NCBI GenBank assembly: GCA_910589415.1
Contig: OU342635.1
Span: 38,714,929 to 38,778,928 of the forward strand
Source: Malachius bipustulatus
Lineage: Eukaryota; Arthropoda; Insecta; Coleoptera; Melyridae
DNA: 64,000 nt
Direction: 5' to 3'
In this document: positions 45,651 through 56,765 of the stretch, one piece after another
Layout: the number at the start of each line of letters is the position of its first letter
How positions within the stretch are numbered: position 1 is the first letter of the stretch
Made by a program: the position numbers and the translations under genes
Notes under the pieces: model-generated
What the model saw: only the letters and a program-made list of their open reading frames with translations
What the model was told of the DNA's origin: nothing
The model's database searches: none

Positions 45651-48366
45651 CACTGAATACATGGACACCTTAAAACAGAAACTTGCAGCCAAAACGCAAA
45701 GACTACGTAGATACAGAACATGCACTCAGCGAAAACAACACAACAAACAGTTTACAGAAAACGAAAAAATATTCTATAGAAACATGAATCAAAATAGTTC
45801 ACAGAAAAATAACTATGAAACACCCACAAGAGAAGAACTCACACGATACTGGTCGTCCCTTTGGTCCAATCCGGTCCAGCATAGCAAGGACGCGAGTTGG
45901 ATCAGAGAGGAGGAAAAACATACACAAAACATCACAGACATGCAATTCAGCGAGATTACACCACGAGACATAAGCGATACAATCAAAAACATTCATAACT
46001 GGAAGGCACCCGGGATAGACAACATCCATAACTTCTGGTACAAGAAGTTCACATGCCTACATCCGAAACTGGCCACACATTTTACAGATATCCTCAATAA
46101 TCCGCAGAACACACCTGCATTCTTTACACAGGGCATCACATATATGATGCCAAAAAACAATAATACAGAAAACCCTACACAATACAGACCAATAACATGT
46201 CTCCCAACAATTTACAAAATTCTGACTTCAAACATAACAAACAAAATATACTCTCATCTGGAAAACAATAACGCACTCACAGAACAGCAGAAGGGAAGCC
46301 GCAGAAACCACATGGGATGCAAAGAACAACTCCTTATCGACTCAGTGGTTCTGCGTCAGGCACATAGACAACATAGACAATTAAACATGGCATACATAGA
46401 TTACAAAAAAGCATTTGACAGCACACCACATACTTGGCTGATACACATATTAAACATTTACAAAATTCACCCCACGCTCATCGCCTTCCTCGAGAACATT
46501 ATGACACACTGGAGAACTACACTACGTCTTACGCTCAATAAAACAACTATAACTACAGAAGAAATACCTATACGTCGAGGCATATTCCAGGGGGACTCAT
46601 TGAGTCCACTGTGGTTTTGCCTTGCCTTGAATCCACTCTCAAACATGCTGAATAATTCAAATTATGGATTCAACATCAGAGACAACAAAACAACGCACTA
46701 TACCCTGTCGCATCTGCTATACATGGATGATATAAAATTATACGCATCCACACAAACACAGCTGCAACATCTGCTGAAAATTACACACACATTCTCACAG
46801 GACATACATATGGAGTTTGGGTTGGAGAAATGTAAAACTCTCAACATCGAAAAAGGAACCCTGGTGGCAGGTGAATTCGCTCTTGAAAATGGCGACAAGA
46901 TTGAATCCATGGAAGAGGGCGAGGTCTATAAATATCTTGGTTTCCAGCAGGCCAAGCTCACAGAACATACACAAATAAAACAAACACTAAGAAAAACATA
47001 CATAAACAGACTAAACCAAATATTAAAAACAAAACTGAATGCCAAAAACACAATAAAAGCAATAAACACATACGCTGTACCGACACTGACATACTCGTTT
47101 GGAGTTATACAATGGACACAGACAGACTTAGAAGACCTCCAGAGGAAAACCCGAACAACACTCACAAGACACAAACAACATCATCCTAAATCAGCCACAG
47201 AAAGGCTGACTCTACCTAGAGAGATGGGGGGAAGAGGCCTTATTGACATACCCAATCTGCACCACAAACAGATAAATAATCTTCGAGAGTTCTTTCACGC
47301 AAAACAAACCACGTCCAAACTACACAAAGCCGTAAATATCGCAGACAGAAACAACACACCTTTAAACCTACATAACAAAAACTTGGAGCTACACATAACA
47401 GATAATAATACAAAACAGCAGTCGTGGACCCAGAAGGAACTCCATGGGAGACACCCCCATGAGCTGAGCCAGAACCATGTCGACAAACAGGCGTCGAACA
47501 AGTGGCTTAGTTGTGGGAACCTTTTTGGGGAGACCGAAGGGTTCATGATTGCTATACAGGATCAAACAATAAATACTAAAAACTACAGAACTACATATAA
47601 TCAAGGACACCACAATCACAGACGATACATGCAGAAAATGTCATTTATCACAGGAAACAATACAACACATTACAGCTGGATGCAGAATACTTACACAAAC
47701 CGACTATCTACATAGACACAACCAGGTGGCGAACATTATACATCAAAAACTCGCAGCTCAGTACAAACTCATCGACATGTATACACCATATTACAAATAC
47801 AACCCGCAAACAGTATTAGAAAATAGCACTCACAAATTATACTATGACAGAGCCATCATCACAGACAAAACAATTCATCATAACAGACCAGACATCACAT
47901 TAATAGACAAAGAAAACAAAAATACATATATAATAGATATAGCGATACCCAATACACACAACTTGCAGAAAACGGACACTGAAAAACATACAAAATACAT
48001 AGATCTAGCACAGGAGGTGCGACGCCTCTGGAGGATGGACAGGGTAGTCATCGTACCGATAGTCTTGTCCTCTACAGGGGTTGTACCATATACACTACAT
48101 AAAAGCTTACAGACACTCAAAATGCACAAAAATACGTACATAGAACTACAGAAAGCCACAATAATAAGTACATGTCACATCGTTAGAAAATTTCTGTACG
48201 CAGACATACAAATAGATGAACATCCGACACATTTAACAGAATTGACACAACACGCAAACTAAACACATGTAGTAGAACTTCTATGGCGACCTTGTCTTGG
48301 TGATAGCCCGACATGGTTGCTTGCCGCCGGGAGATGAGACCCGAGATGCTACATATATGCAGAAGA
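45651..48366 (+). mobile_element. Dong/R4-clade non-LTR retrotransposon, 5'-truncated
   Basis: Bounded on both sides by (TAA)n, the known target of Dong elements. It encodes RT, a CCHC knuckle and a restriction-like endonuclease, then a 3' UTR of about 100 bp ('cctgtcttggtgatagccc'-like region) ending 'gcagaaga' before the TAA tract. The reading frame is open from the 5' junction, so the N-terminal zinc-finger/Myb part expected of the clade is missing. One frameshift breaks the frame. It is probably a recent copy. Confidence 0.88.
45661..48262 (+). pseudogene. Dong/R4 polyprotein (RT, CCHC, RLE) with one frameshift
   Basis: The first frame (45661-47715) holds the RT: PREDITED-like NWKAPGIDNIHNFWYKKF near residue 118; RPITCLPTIYKILT; EQQKGSRRNHMGCKEQLL; AYIDYKKAFDS with the catalytic Asp at residue 247; RRGIFQGDSLSPLWFCLAL; and YMDD at residues 354-357. 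YMDD in place of YADD is usual in this clade. Near 47590-47605 the frame must shift to frame 2 to read DDTCRKCHLSQETIQHITAGC-type CCHC (about 47617-47680). Then HRHNQVAN and the endonuclease RPDITLIDKENK..YIIDIAIPN follow, the PD..(D/E).K-like core of the restriction-like endonuclease, to a stop at 48262. The endonuclease makes the first-strand nick in TAA repeats and the RT copies the RNA there. Confidence 0.85.

Positions 48367-48406
<40 letters not shown>
48367..48406 (+). repeat. (TAA)n tract at the Dong 3' end
   Basis: About 13 triplets, continuing the target microsatellite on the other side of the element. Confidence 0.9.
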
Positions 48407-48410
<4 letters not shown>

Positions 48411-48879
48411 ATACGTTAAAATACTTTTACAATAGAAAGTGTTCTTTTAAACCTTCTTAATGACCTTATGTTGATTTTATTAATTTCTTTTTTTCCACTT
48501 CTTTCTTTAATTTTGACAAAAACGTTGGGTGTTTTATTAACAATCTTGTTATCAACCGTCGATTAAGGAATTAAAATCAATAAACACAATCACTGGTGTG
48601 TCCCTCACGATATCTACAGAAAAAATGAGGAGTTCGAGATTTTTCTTTTAAATTGATTGACCTTCGGTAATTTGTAAATTGGTCAAAAGGTATATGAGTA
48701 CTTTTGTTCTTACGTTATCTACCTCAAAAACAAAATTTAATTTAATTAAAATAAAGGGCTTAAATCGTTTAAATTCTTCATACGTTTCTTGTCCTGAGTT
48801 ACTGTTTTCAAAATAATTTTAATTTCCTTCGAGTTCCTTGTTAACGACAATTTATTTTCAGAATTCCCCAAAATTAGAC
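48407..48879. other. Intergenic, no gene seen
   Basis: AT-rich, no supported feature. Confidence 0.5.
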
Positions 48880-48882
48880 TAA

Positions 48883-49030
48883 TGCCCGTATTCACAAACG
48901 ATAATTTCATAAATAATTACGTAATTAATTAAATGAGTGAGATGGAGATATGCAGTTTATTTGCATTAGAATGAAATGGAGATAACTGATTACGTAATTA
49001 TTTGGTAATTATCGTTTGTGAATACGGGCA
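48883..49030. mobile_element. 148-bp PIF/Harbinger-type MITE
   Basis: Perfect terminal inverted repeats of 24 bp or more: 'tgcccgtattcacaaacg' continuing 'ataatt', mirrored at the right. A 3-bp duplication 'taa' flanks it (48880-48882; 49031-49033). The TAA duplication and TIR length fit PIF/Harbinger. The inner 'taattacgtaatta' words are also partly mirrored. It lies 300 bp downstream of an Osiris gene. Confidence 0.85.
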
Positions 49031-49283
49031 TAAGGTTAATAAAATTCCATTAAGTCTGAGGTTAAATAAAAATTTCCCCATAGTAGACAATTTTTTTCAA
49101 AAAGATCAAACGAAAATTTAAACATTTTGTCGCCTGTTCTGCCTAATAATTTAAACAGATTGCAGGGAAGCCTCTTTCCACCTGGAATCGAAGCAGCAAA
49201 GCTGGCCGAGTTATAAATAATCGAGTCTGACGCTGCTATAGCATTTATTAAAATAACACTTAATTAGAAAATCAAATAAATAA

Positions 49284-49289
49284 TTTATT
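49284..49289 (-). terminator. Poly(A) signal of the 49-50 kb Osiris gene
   Basis: AATAAA on the minus strand about 40 bases after the stop codon. Confidence 0.55.
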
Positions 49290-49327
49290 AACAAATTCAT
49301 AAAAGATAATATATACATTCCTAAAAT

Positions 49328-50325
49328 CTATGAGGGATCATAATACGGATCCAGTCCTTGTGGCAGCGCTTCGTACACGCTCCTCTTCACTATACCTTGT
49401 CCTCCATAACCTCCACTTTCATGATGCACGGGGGCGTAAATATACTTGCTCTGCTCATGGCCGCCTCCATGATGATGCCCGGCGAATATCTTAGTAGCTA
49501 TGATGGCAGAAAGGAGTAGAGAGACTACTGAAGTCATGACAGCTTTACCTGCGAGAGCTGTCAGACCAGCCAGGCCGAGGGATAAAATCATACCTTTCAT
49601 CATCATACCTGAAATTAATTAATAATACAGTTAGTAAGATCTAAAGCCCCTATCATAAAACATTTTTTCAACTATTTCCCTTACCTATATGTATGTATTT
49701 TAGTATAAGTCATATATGTGAAAATTTAGATTTATTGTCAATCTTGCTCAAGAAATATGTCGATATATGTTAGGTATAGCTAGAGTCTGATCATATCTGA
49801 GTCTGGTAATTACGAATAAGTTAAAAGTAAATTAATTATTTACTCACCCATAGCTATTATGGCTCCCATACTACCACCTTGACCTTTACCACCACCACCT
49901 CCAAAAAGACCACCCCCGCCTTTGCCCCTTCCTTCTTCAATCAAGTTCCCATCCAAGAGATTGAACTTCACAGAATGGCTGTTCAAGAATCCCTGAACTT
50001 TCTTCATCAAATATCCATCAACCCTCGCGTAAGGATCATCAGGGAAAGCTCTGACCACTTCAGCGATCTCATTTTCCGAGCTATCTACGGCACTTGAGTT
50101 TTCCTTCACCACTGAAATCCCGGAGAATAACGGCAGGTCTTCCCGCTGATCCATTCTATCCACCCACGAGGCAAAGTCCAGTTTAAAACAGGTCAAGAAA
50201 TATGAGGAAGCACATTCTTTGTACACTTTAGTAAACGCGATTTTTTCGCTTTTAACTGGAATACTGTTCGCATGGTGTGATGCTATGATGTATAGGCACA
50301 AAATAATCGTAATTCGAGACAACAT
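49328..50325 (-). CDS. Osiris-family protein, two exons, 252 aa
   Basis: Exon 1 is 50325-49848 and exon 2 is 49608-49328. The 239-bp intron has donor GTGAGTAA and acceptor TTTCAG and is phase 1 (it splits a Gly codon); the joined frame is open. A signal peptide (about 1-20) is followed by the Cys pair in ECASSYFLTCFKLDFASW, LFSGISVVKEN, AFPDDPYARVDGYLMKKV and EEGRGKGGGGLFGGGGG. Across the splice comes AIIAM-G-MMMKGMIL, with LAGKAVMTSVVSLLLSAIIA as the hydrophobic segment. The tail is His-rich (HHHGGGHEQ) and ends LPQGLDPYYDPS. Same family role as its neighbours. TATA at 50373-50383. The intron sits just before the membrane segment. Confidence 0.92.
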
Positions 50326-50372
50326 TACTATTAGGAGGCTTTAACGGAAATGAAGAAATATATCATGACACG

Positions 50373-50383
50373 CTTTATATATA
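50373..50383 (-). promoter_or_regulatory. TATA box of the two-exon Osiris gene
   Basis: TATATATAAAG on the minus strand about 50-58 bases upstream of the ATG. The expected start lies near 50350. Confidence 0.65.
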
Positions 50384-50399
50384 GAGAGACGTGCGTATG

Positions 50400-51887
50400 C
50401 TTAAATATATGAATTAGATTGTTTAAATGCAATTAAACATTTCGTGAACTTAGTGGACTGCAAAATAATTAGATTGATGTTGCTAAGTGTAAGCTGAATG
50501 TGGTATTTTGTTGAATATGAAAAAATTTGTAAGTAAAATTAAACGCACAAAAGTGCTCTAATTGCTCATCCAAGTAATGAAATTACAAGATTTAATCTCT
50601 GCTAACATGCATAAGGTTATTCTTGGAGTGATAACATCCTAGTGAAAATGTAAAATTACACGTTTGTTTTCAATAACATGTAGTGCGCGGGTAAATGTAG
50701 AGTAATAGAAACAGTTGAAAGAGTTGGAAAAGAAAAGGAAATTGATTCATATTTATTAAAGAAAGTTGAAAAGCTCATCAAGATGCATAAGTCTGCATTG
50801 TTCGTCAGTATTGTGATTAATAATACGAAAATATTAATAGTCTGTCTGCCCTAATAAACTTCAAGAGAAAATTAAGAATTTTTAGATATCCTGAAATTAA
50901 ATTTTTAAATTTAAAAACGTTTCACAAACAGCAGGTAGGTATATCCATACATTAATCTATGCCAGTGTAATATTGAATTATTTTATAAATCAGACAATTT
51001 CTAAAATAGACAATCTACCAGCTTATTTTTTTCATCCACAAATAAACGGGCATTCAAAGAACTAATTCTGAACTGCGACGAAAGTAAAAACGTTTTCCCA
51101 AAAGTAAAAGATTATGGTAAATATGGAGAGTTTTCATCTCTTTGTTACAGTTTTATTTATAAATCATGAGACATATTTCGGGTAAATCGAATGTTGATCT
51201 TCAAAATCATCTTCAGAACCTGAATGAGCTGGACCCTGAACAGAGTGATTTAGGGCAACTATACATGTAAACCTTGCTAGCCCACATACAAACAACAAGG
51301 AAAAATGAAGTGTTCCTATTTGGTTCTATTCAACTACCTATTAAGATCGTTCCACAAAATTTATCAACACTTTCTGTTATTTTCACCATCACGTCATGTG
51401 ACTTGACTGTTTGACAAGACCAAAATTTACCAAAAATTATGAAATTTTGACAAGTTGTACGTACTCTGAAATTTGTAAAATTTTGAGTTGTTAGGAACGT
51501 AAATCAGTTAAATGGGAAAATTAAGGAAGCAGGAAAACTTATTTATGTATCAGCAGGAAAATATTAAGATATTAAGATTAAGAAGTAAACTAAGATCGAA
51601 AACTAAACTGACCTGAAGAAGATAGTCAGAAAATGCAGCAAAAACGTAGCAAAATCATGCTGTACAGATTTATAAGAAGGAAGAGAAAAAAGAAGAACGA
51701 GAAACAAATGCCTTAGGTTAGGTGATATTGACATCTGATTGGAGGAGAATTTTCCAGAGAGATTCTGTTTAATGACCATTGTGAAGATAAAGAAGACTGA
51801 CTTGAGATTTGAACTTGGAAAGAATCGTAACTATCGTGATTAGCGATGGCGCAGGATACTTGGGATTAGCTGGACTAGCTGAAATTT
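50400..51887. other. Intergenic, no gene seen
   Basis: AT-rich, without supported coding, RNA or repeat features. Confidence 0.45.
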
Positions 51888-51975
51888 TTATACAGGGTGA
51901 TAATAATTATCAAATTTTTCATCACATCCACACAATAGGATACCACACGAAAAGTTAAGATAGGAACATGTGTCA
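51888..51975. repeat. Fragment of the palindrome core
   Basis: 'tacagggtgataataatta', 'aggatacca' and 'aaaagttaagatagg' match the central part of the palindromes at 4.7-5.6 and 10.7-11.5 kb, in the same order. Only the centre is present, with no outer arms. Confidence 0.6.
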
Positions 51976-52514
51976 TTAAGAATGGTCATCGCCAATATCT
52001 CAGAAACTAAGCGTTTTACAGTCTCACTTTTTCTCATTATTTCTCAAAATTATGTCATTATTAAAAATATCATGAGTATAATCCTTACATGGCCTCGATA
52101 TCTTTATTTTTTGCTAATATCTTTATAAATAAAGAGGCGGGGAAACTTCAAAACTTTGTTTATTCAAATGGTGGTTATTCCGGTTAACCTCAACGTAATT
52201 TAACATGATTAGTCGCGTTACAAAGAGTTTTAATTTCTCTGTCGAATAAATTTTACTAATCTTTCAAATTTTAAAATTGTTCGGTAGAGGTATACACCTA
52301 CCTAAAGGGTGGTTTTAAGGGATTTTTCTAGATAGATTTTTGAAAGTATAAAAGAGATGAACGTTCAAATAAGGAAGAGCCATCATAACTATCTTAAATG
52401 TCGACTATCAAAATTAAGTATTTATTTTTGAAATGCAAAGATGCCTCATTTCTTGAATAATTAGCTGATCTGCTTGAGAAAAAGATGAAAGAACTGTTTG
52501 ATCATCTTTTTTTT
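51976..52514. other. Intergenic, no gene seen
   Basis: No supported feature. Confidence 0.45.
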
Positions 52515-52518
52515 ACAT

Positions 52519-53294
52519 TGTAACGTACACCTTGTACGTACCGGCTAGATGCCAGCAACACGGAGACAACGGCGGGCGCGCGCAGTGAGTGAGTGATGGT
52601 GGCGTTTAGTGCACATCCGACCGGAGGCCTCGAGTTCGTCGACTGCGCTGTCGAGTCTCGTCGACCTCGACTGTCGAGTTGAAATCAGGTGCGTTTCATC
52701 ATCATACCTGCGTTTTCAATTTTTTTCTCTCCTGGAAATTCGCGGATGAAGGTCCCGCAAACACCTTAAGTTTCCTGAAATGGCGTCGTGAACTTTCACG
52801 TGAATTATTATAAGAATCACCCACGTTTTTGGCTTGCTTTTTCCCTGGAGGCAATTTTATTCCCGGAGGCAACTGCTTTTCCTGTACCAAGCAGAATCTC
52901 CATACCAAGGCAGATTTTCTTCAATACCAAGTCGAACCGAAGCAAGTTCCGGAGCCAAGCCTGAAGATCCAGTCGACTAACAGCTAGACTTGTAGCTCGC
53001 TCCGAAGGGCCATACGAAGATAAGTGCCTTGTGAACTATTAGCACCCGATCAAGTCATTCCGCTAAACCGCACGCTCTTGTTGTTTTATTATTTGTTAAC
53101 CGTGCTCAAGAGTGTAATATTAATAATTGTGATATTTTATATTTTTCAATAAAGAGTACCTGTTGTTCTGCTGACCTGCTTGTTATTGTTGACCCTCTTA
53201 GACTAGCGACTCAACCTACGACCCTTGTTGTCTTTTACTGTCTCATGCTCTCAACGACTATTTTTCCCCTCTAAGGGTTAAATAGTTCGTTTCA
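52519..53294 (+). mobile_element. Solo LTR (776 bp)
   Basis: Begins TGTAACGT and ends CGTTTCA (near-inverted ends, TG...CA), flanked by a 4-bp duplication 'acat' (52515-52518; 53295-53298). It is much more GC- and CpG-rich than its surroundings (for example 'ggcgggcgcgcgcagtg') and has AATAAA near 53150. No internal region or second LTR is nearby, so it is what is left after LTR-LTR recombination. It does not resemble the 936-bp LTR at 26 kb. It lies between two Osiris genes. Confidence 0.8.
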
Positions 53295-53588
53295 ACATAT
53301 ATATTTATTATTATTTTTTTCAAAAGCTGTGAGTGAATATCAATGGAAAATTATTATTAGATGACGAGTTTTTATGATGAAGAAAACTTTAGTGAAAATA
53401 TTTTTCTGTCATTATAATTTTTCTCAACATCATTTTATGTCTGTATAGTATTTTGGTTCGCAAAATGTGTTTAAACAAATCCTAAATTTTAAATTCGTAA
53501 AACTACAAATATTACCCATCATATTTGAAATATACCTCAAGGCATAAAGCATAAATTATAAAACACACAAAACTTTGTAAAAATAAAT

Positions 53589-53594
53589 TTTATT
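53589..53594 (-). terminator. Poly(A) signal of the 54-kb Osiris gene
   Basis: AATAAA on the minus strand about 70 bases after the stop. Several other AATAAA words lie between it and the stop. Confidence 0.4.
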
Positions 53595-53662
53595 TACTCT
53601 AAAATAAATAAATAAATAAATAACAATAAATTAATAAATATCTGAGGAACCTACGGCATGTA

Positions 53663-54457
53663 TTATACAGGCTTATAATGAGGCTGCAGTCCCAATGGCA
53701 GAGGTGTATCTAAACTCCTGGACCATCCTGCACCTCCATACGACGTCCCGTAATAATTATTTCCATTATTGTAATCACTCCTAGATCCATGTTCATGTGG
53801 CGTGGCGTAGATCTCAACTTTCGAGTGCTTATCTCCGTGAGAGTAAGACTTAGCCCCAAGAACAGCTGATAAAATTAGAGATATCAGAGCTGTCATTAAA
53901 GCTTTACCCGCAATAGCAGCAGTACCGGCAATAGCCATTGCCAACATCATTCCTTTCATCATTCCAGCCATCGCGATAATTCCTCCATAACCTCCTCCTT
54001 TTCCTTTCTTGCCACCGCCCCCGAAACCGCCACCATCACCTCCTTTTCCTCTTCCTTCTTCCACAAGGTCACCGTTCCAGAGTTTCAGCTTCATTGTGTG
54101 GGTGTTGAGGAAGTTCTGAATTTTCTTCAACAGGAAGTTGTTTAGTCTGGCTTCAGGGTTGTTGGGGAAAGATCTCGCAGCTTCAGCTATCATAGTTTCT
54201 GATGTTTCTTTTCCAGCGCCCGCTTCTCGGACGATTGAGACTCCTGGTAATAGGTCGTAAGTGTCTCTGTCGTTCAGTTTGTCCACCCAGGAGACGACAT
54301 CTAGTTTGAGGCAGGTGAAAGAGTAGGTGTTCACGCAGTCTTTGAAGAGTGATTTTGCAAATTCTCCTCTGTCACCCTTGGCTGTCTGTTTATCTTCGTT
54401 AGCGGCACTGGTTAATCCGATTAGTAGGATGAGGAGGAGGAATTTCAGGATGGCCAT
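53663..54457 (-). CDS. Osiris-family protein, single exon, 264 aa
   Basis: The first ATG gives MAILKFLLLILLIGLTSA as signal peptide. The frame is open a few codons further upstream, but only with a TTG, so the ATG is preferred. Next come the Cys pair in KDCVNTYSFTCLKLDVVSW, LLPGVSIVRE, SFPNNPEARLNNFLLKKI and EEGRGKGGDGGG (Gly-rich linker with a KKGKGGGYGG stretch). The segment IIAMAGMMKGMMLAMAI has the AGKALMTALISLILSAVLGAK core, and the tail is His/Tyr/Asn-rich, ending PLPLGLQPHYKPV. It is intronless like the 40-kb gene. A canonical TATA (54512-54519) and an initiator TCAGTT lie at ideal spacing. Closest in sequence to the neighbours at 40 and 63 kb, suggesting tandem duplication. Confidence 0.93.
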   Translation of the reverse strand: MAILKFLLLILLIGLTSAANEDKQTAKGDRGEFAKSLFKDCVNTYSFTCLKLDVVSWVDKLNDRDTYDLLPGVSIVREAGAGKETSETMIAEAARSFPNNPEARLNNFLLKKIQNFLNTHTMKLKLWNGDLVEEGRGKGGDGGGFGGGGKKGKGGGYGGIIAMAGMMKGMMLAMAIAGTAAIAGKALMTALISLILSAVLGAKSYSHGDKHSKVEIYATPHEHGSRSDYNNGNNYYGTSYGGAGWSRSLDTPLPLGLQPHYKPV

Positions 54458-54483
54458 CTTTTCAGATGTAGTTGGCAATTCGA

Positions 54484-54519
54484 ACTGATTGAATTGATTC
54501 TATTGCATGGCTTTTATAC
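54484..54519 (-). promoter_or_regulatory. Core promoter of the 54-kb Osiris gene (TATA + Inr)
   Basis: TATAAAAG at 54519-54512 and TCAGTT at 54489-54484 on the minus strand. The initiator A (54487) lies 32 bases after the first T of the TATA box, the usual arthropod spacing. The predicted 5' UTR is about 30 bases. Confidence 0.8.
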
Positions 54520-55740
54520 AGTTGAAAGTTGTAATTCGCCAAATTAATATTTCTTGTTAGACTTAGTGGGGTACATTAATAATATACATTTAACAGTAGT
54601 CAGTATCTCACGCAACTATCGCTTGCTTACCTACTTTGCTAAAATTTGGGCAAAAATTATGGAGGAGGTGGCTGCGTAAATAAGAAAGCGAATAGTTTTT
54701 AGTTTTTCTTTAATTACTTGTCTACAATTATTTTGTCCAGAACTATCACTTATTTTGCATCACGTATGTATTTTTACCCGGTGCTTGTATGCGCGGGGTA
54801 ATAGATCGTGAAAATCTAATTGAAATCTCACTGAAGCATCGGCGAATTCGTGCTTACTAATAATGTGACAGTTAATTACTCAAAACGGAATTCATCGGAC
54901 CCAAGTGGATTTTAATGAAACTAGAACAATTTTATCTGAATATGGAACAGTAAAATCTGGCCTGTTAGTAAAATCACTTTTGCTTTATTTACATAAATTA
55001 ATTCACGCATTTCAATTACATTAGACTTGCACTTTTTATTCAATGAGTAATTTCATGTTCACGGAGTCAAGGTTCAGGCAATTTTGTAGTCAGTCTTTGA
55101 ACAGAAAGTGCTGAAACCAGTACGATTTTCATTTTCAAATTAGCTACTCATACTTTTGTTATAAAAAGTTGTAATTTGACTGTTGTAGTTTTCTGTGATG
55201 ATATACAAAGGTAAGATAATTTATCTATACCTACATTTTATTATGTATTATACCTTAAGGGTGTTTACTGGGTGTTTAGTTAAGCAAGAATAAAAATAAG
55301 TTAGTTTGCCCATGTTAAATCATGAATAACTTAATTCGTACCCACGAACAATAATAATGAATCCAGTGGGTTTGTAGCTTTGTATTTTGTTATTTTTTAT
55401 AGTAAGCGGTTAAATTATAGAACAAATTTTAATAAAAAAAATTGAAAAAAACTCCCAGTAATCGATTAAATTATTTTTTCGAACACAAACCTTTGTATGA
55501 AACTTACTACTGAAGTAACGTCACCCATTTTTTTTAAACGATAAGGTAGCTTGTGTTTTTCGCATTTGATAGATAGGTGTTCAATATTTGCTAGTTTGGT
55601 AACATTTAAATTTTGACATTTCTCTAAAGAGAGCTTTCGAATAATGATTTGAAGAGACATAAACCGGATAAGTGTAAGAAGCACCCGCTCATAGGAGGCT
55701 CCATACTGTCATCCATCTCAAGACCGTGCTTTGACACTAC
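54520..55740. other. Intergenic, no gene seen
   Basis: AT-rich. The minus-strand frame at 55466-55684 starts with a common codon but shows no motif. Confidence 0.45.
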
Positions 55741-55754
55741 TTTTAAAACGTGTG

Positions 55755-55815
55755 TCACACCTGACTACATCGGTTAACGCGGCCACCGTCTATGGTTCGA
55801 ATCCCAGCTGGTTGT
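55755..55815 (+). other. tRNA/SINE-like pol III box pair
   Basis: An A-box-like 'tgactacatcggttaacgc' and, 20 bases later, a perfect B-box 'ggttcgaatccc'. The acceptor and anticodon stems do not form convincingly. It may be the head of an old tRNA-derived SINE. Confidence 0.35.
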
Positions 55816-56765
55816 TTCTATTCGTTTATAAAACTATTTATTTCCCTACAAATATGTTTGCGGCGGTATGAATTCGTTCTCGAAGCCAAATTATCAGAGT
55901 GGAGAAAAAGATTCATGAAAACTTGCTTTTAATTATAATTTTTGTCACTTTTAAGCACAAATGCGTAAAAAATGTTATTTCGAAAGTAAAAAAATAATTA
56001 AAATGGCAACTTTATGAAACAATTTAACAAAAAAAAACAACAAAAAACGTTAGCTCAAAAAGGCTACTAACAGCTGCTCTGGCAAATCAGGTTAGCTTCG
56101 CCGGGAACAATATTTCTTGTAGCTGTGGTGTCTATTTGCAATTTGAAAAGTGGAATTTATGGTATAGAATTCTAGACCTAATTCCGACTCCGCACACTCA
56201 AAGAAATTTTGCATTGTTTCTTAAAGTCTGGTTATTCTCTGTCAATTATCAAAATTTCGATATCTTCAGTGTAACAAAGATTACCCGGGCCTCACGGTCT
56301 TTCGCGAAAAGCCACCGTGTGATCGTCTATTTACCTCTGGGTTTTCCCTAATAGGACCGTTGTGTTTTCCTACGTTGTGTTTACCGTAATTACCGTAGTC
56401 ACCCCTGCTCTTTGATTGAGGTATGCCAGGATTACTATGGCCGAAACGGATGCGCAGAAGAACCTACTATGACTCATTATATCTCGGTTGATTGGGATTT
56501 CTTTCGGAAAAGCGGGGAAATCTACTGAGACTTGTTGTTAACTGTGGACTTCCTGTCACGGAATGTAAAAGTGAATGATGAGCGAGAGAATTCGTTTGCA
56601 AGGGCGTAAAATGGTGAAGTGCGGGATGGGCTGTGATTTTGCATAGAGAGTACAAAAAAATGGAAAGCGAAGAGAGATCCCTTTCATGCATGTTTCAAAC
56701 TCTAATCCATTTCGGATTCCACTCTTTTGCACATCTGTGCTTTCTTTTTGTTTTTGTTTCGTTTA
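55816..56765. other. Start of a less AT-rich block, no gene seen
   Basis: From about 56100 the base composition becomes noticeably less AT-rich than elsewhere. No coding frame is supported. Confidence 0.4.

Noticed and set aside
45799..48159. Several long minus-strand frames over the Dong element
   Set aside because: Antisense shadows of the RT/endonuclease frame.
49879..50097. Plus-strand frame over the two-exon Osiris gene
   Set aside because: Antisense shadow of coding exon 1.
54458..54478. Upstream extension of the 54-kb Osiris protein
   Set aside because: The extension begins with TTG; the in-frame ATG directly precedes a textbook signal peptide and fits the TATA/Inr spacing.
55755..55815. 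Possible intact tRNA gene
   Set aside because: B box is perfect but cloverleaf stems do not pair; kept only as a pol III box pair.
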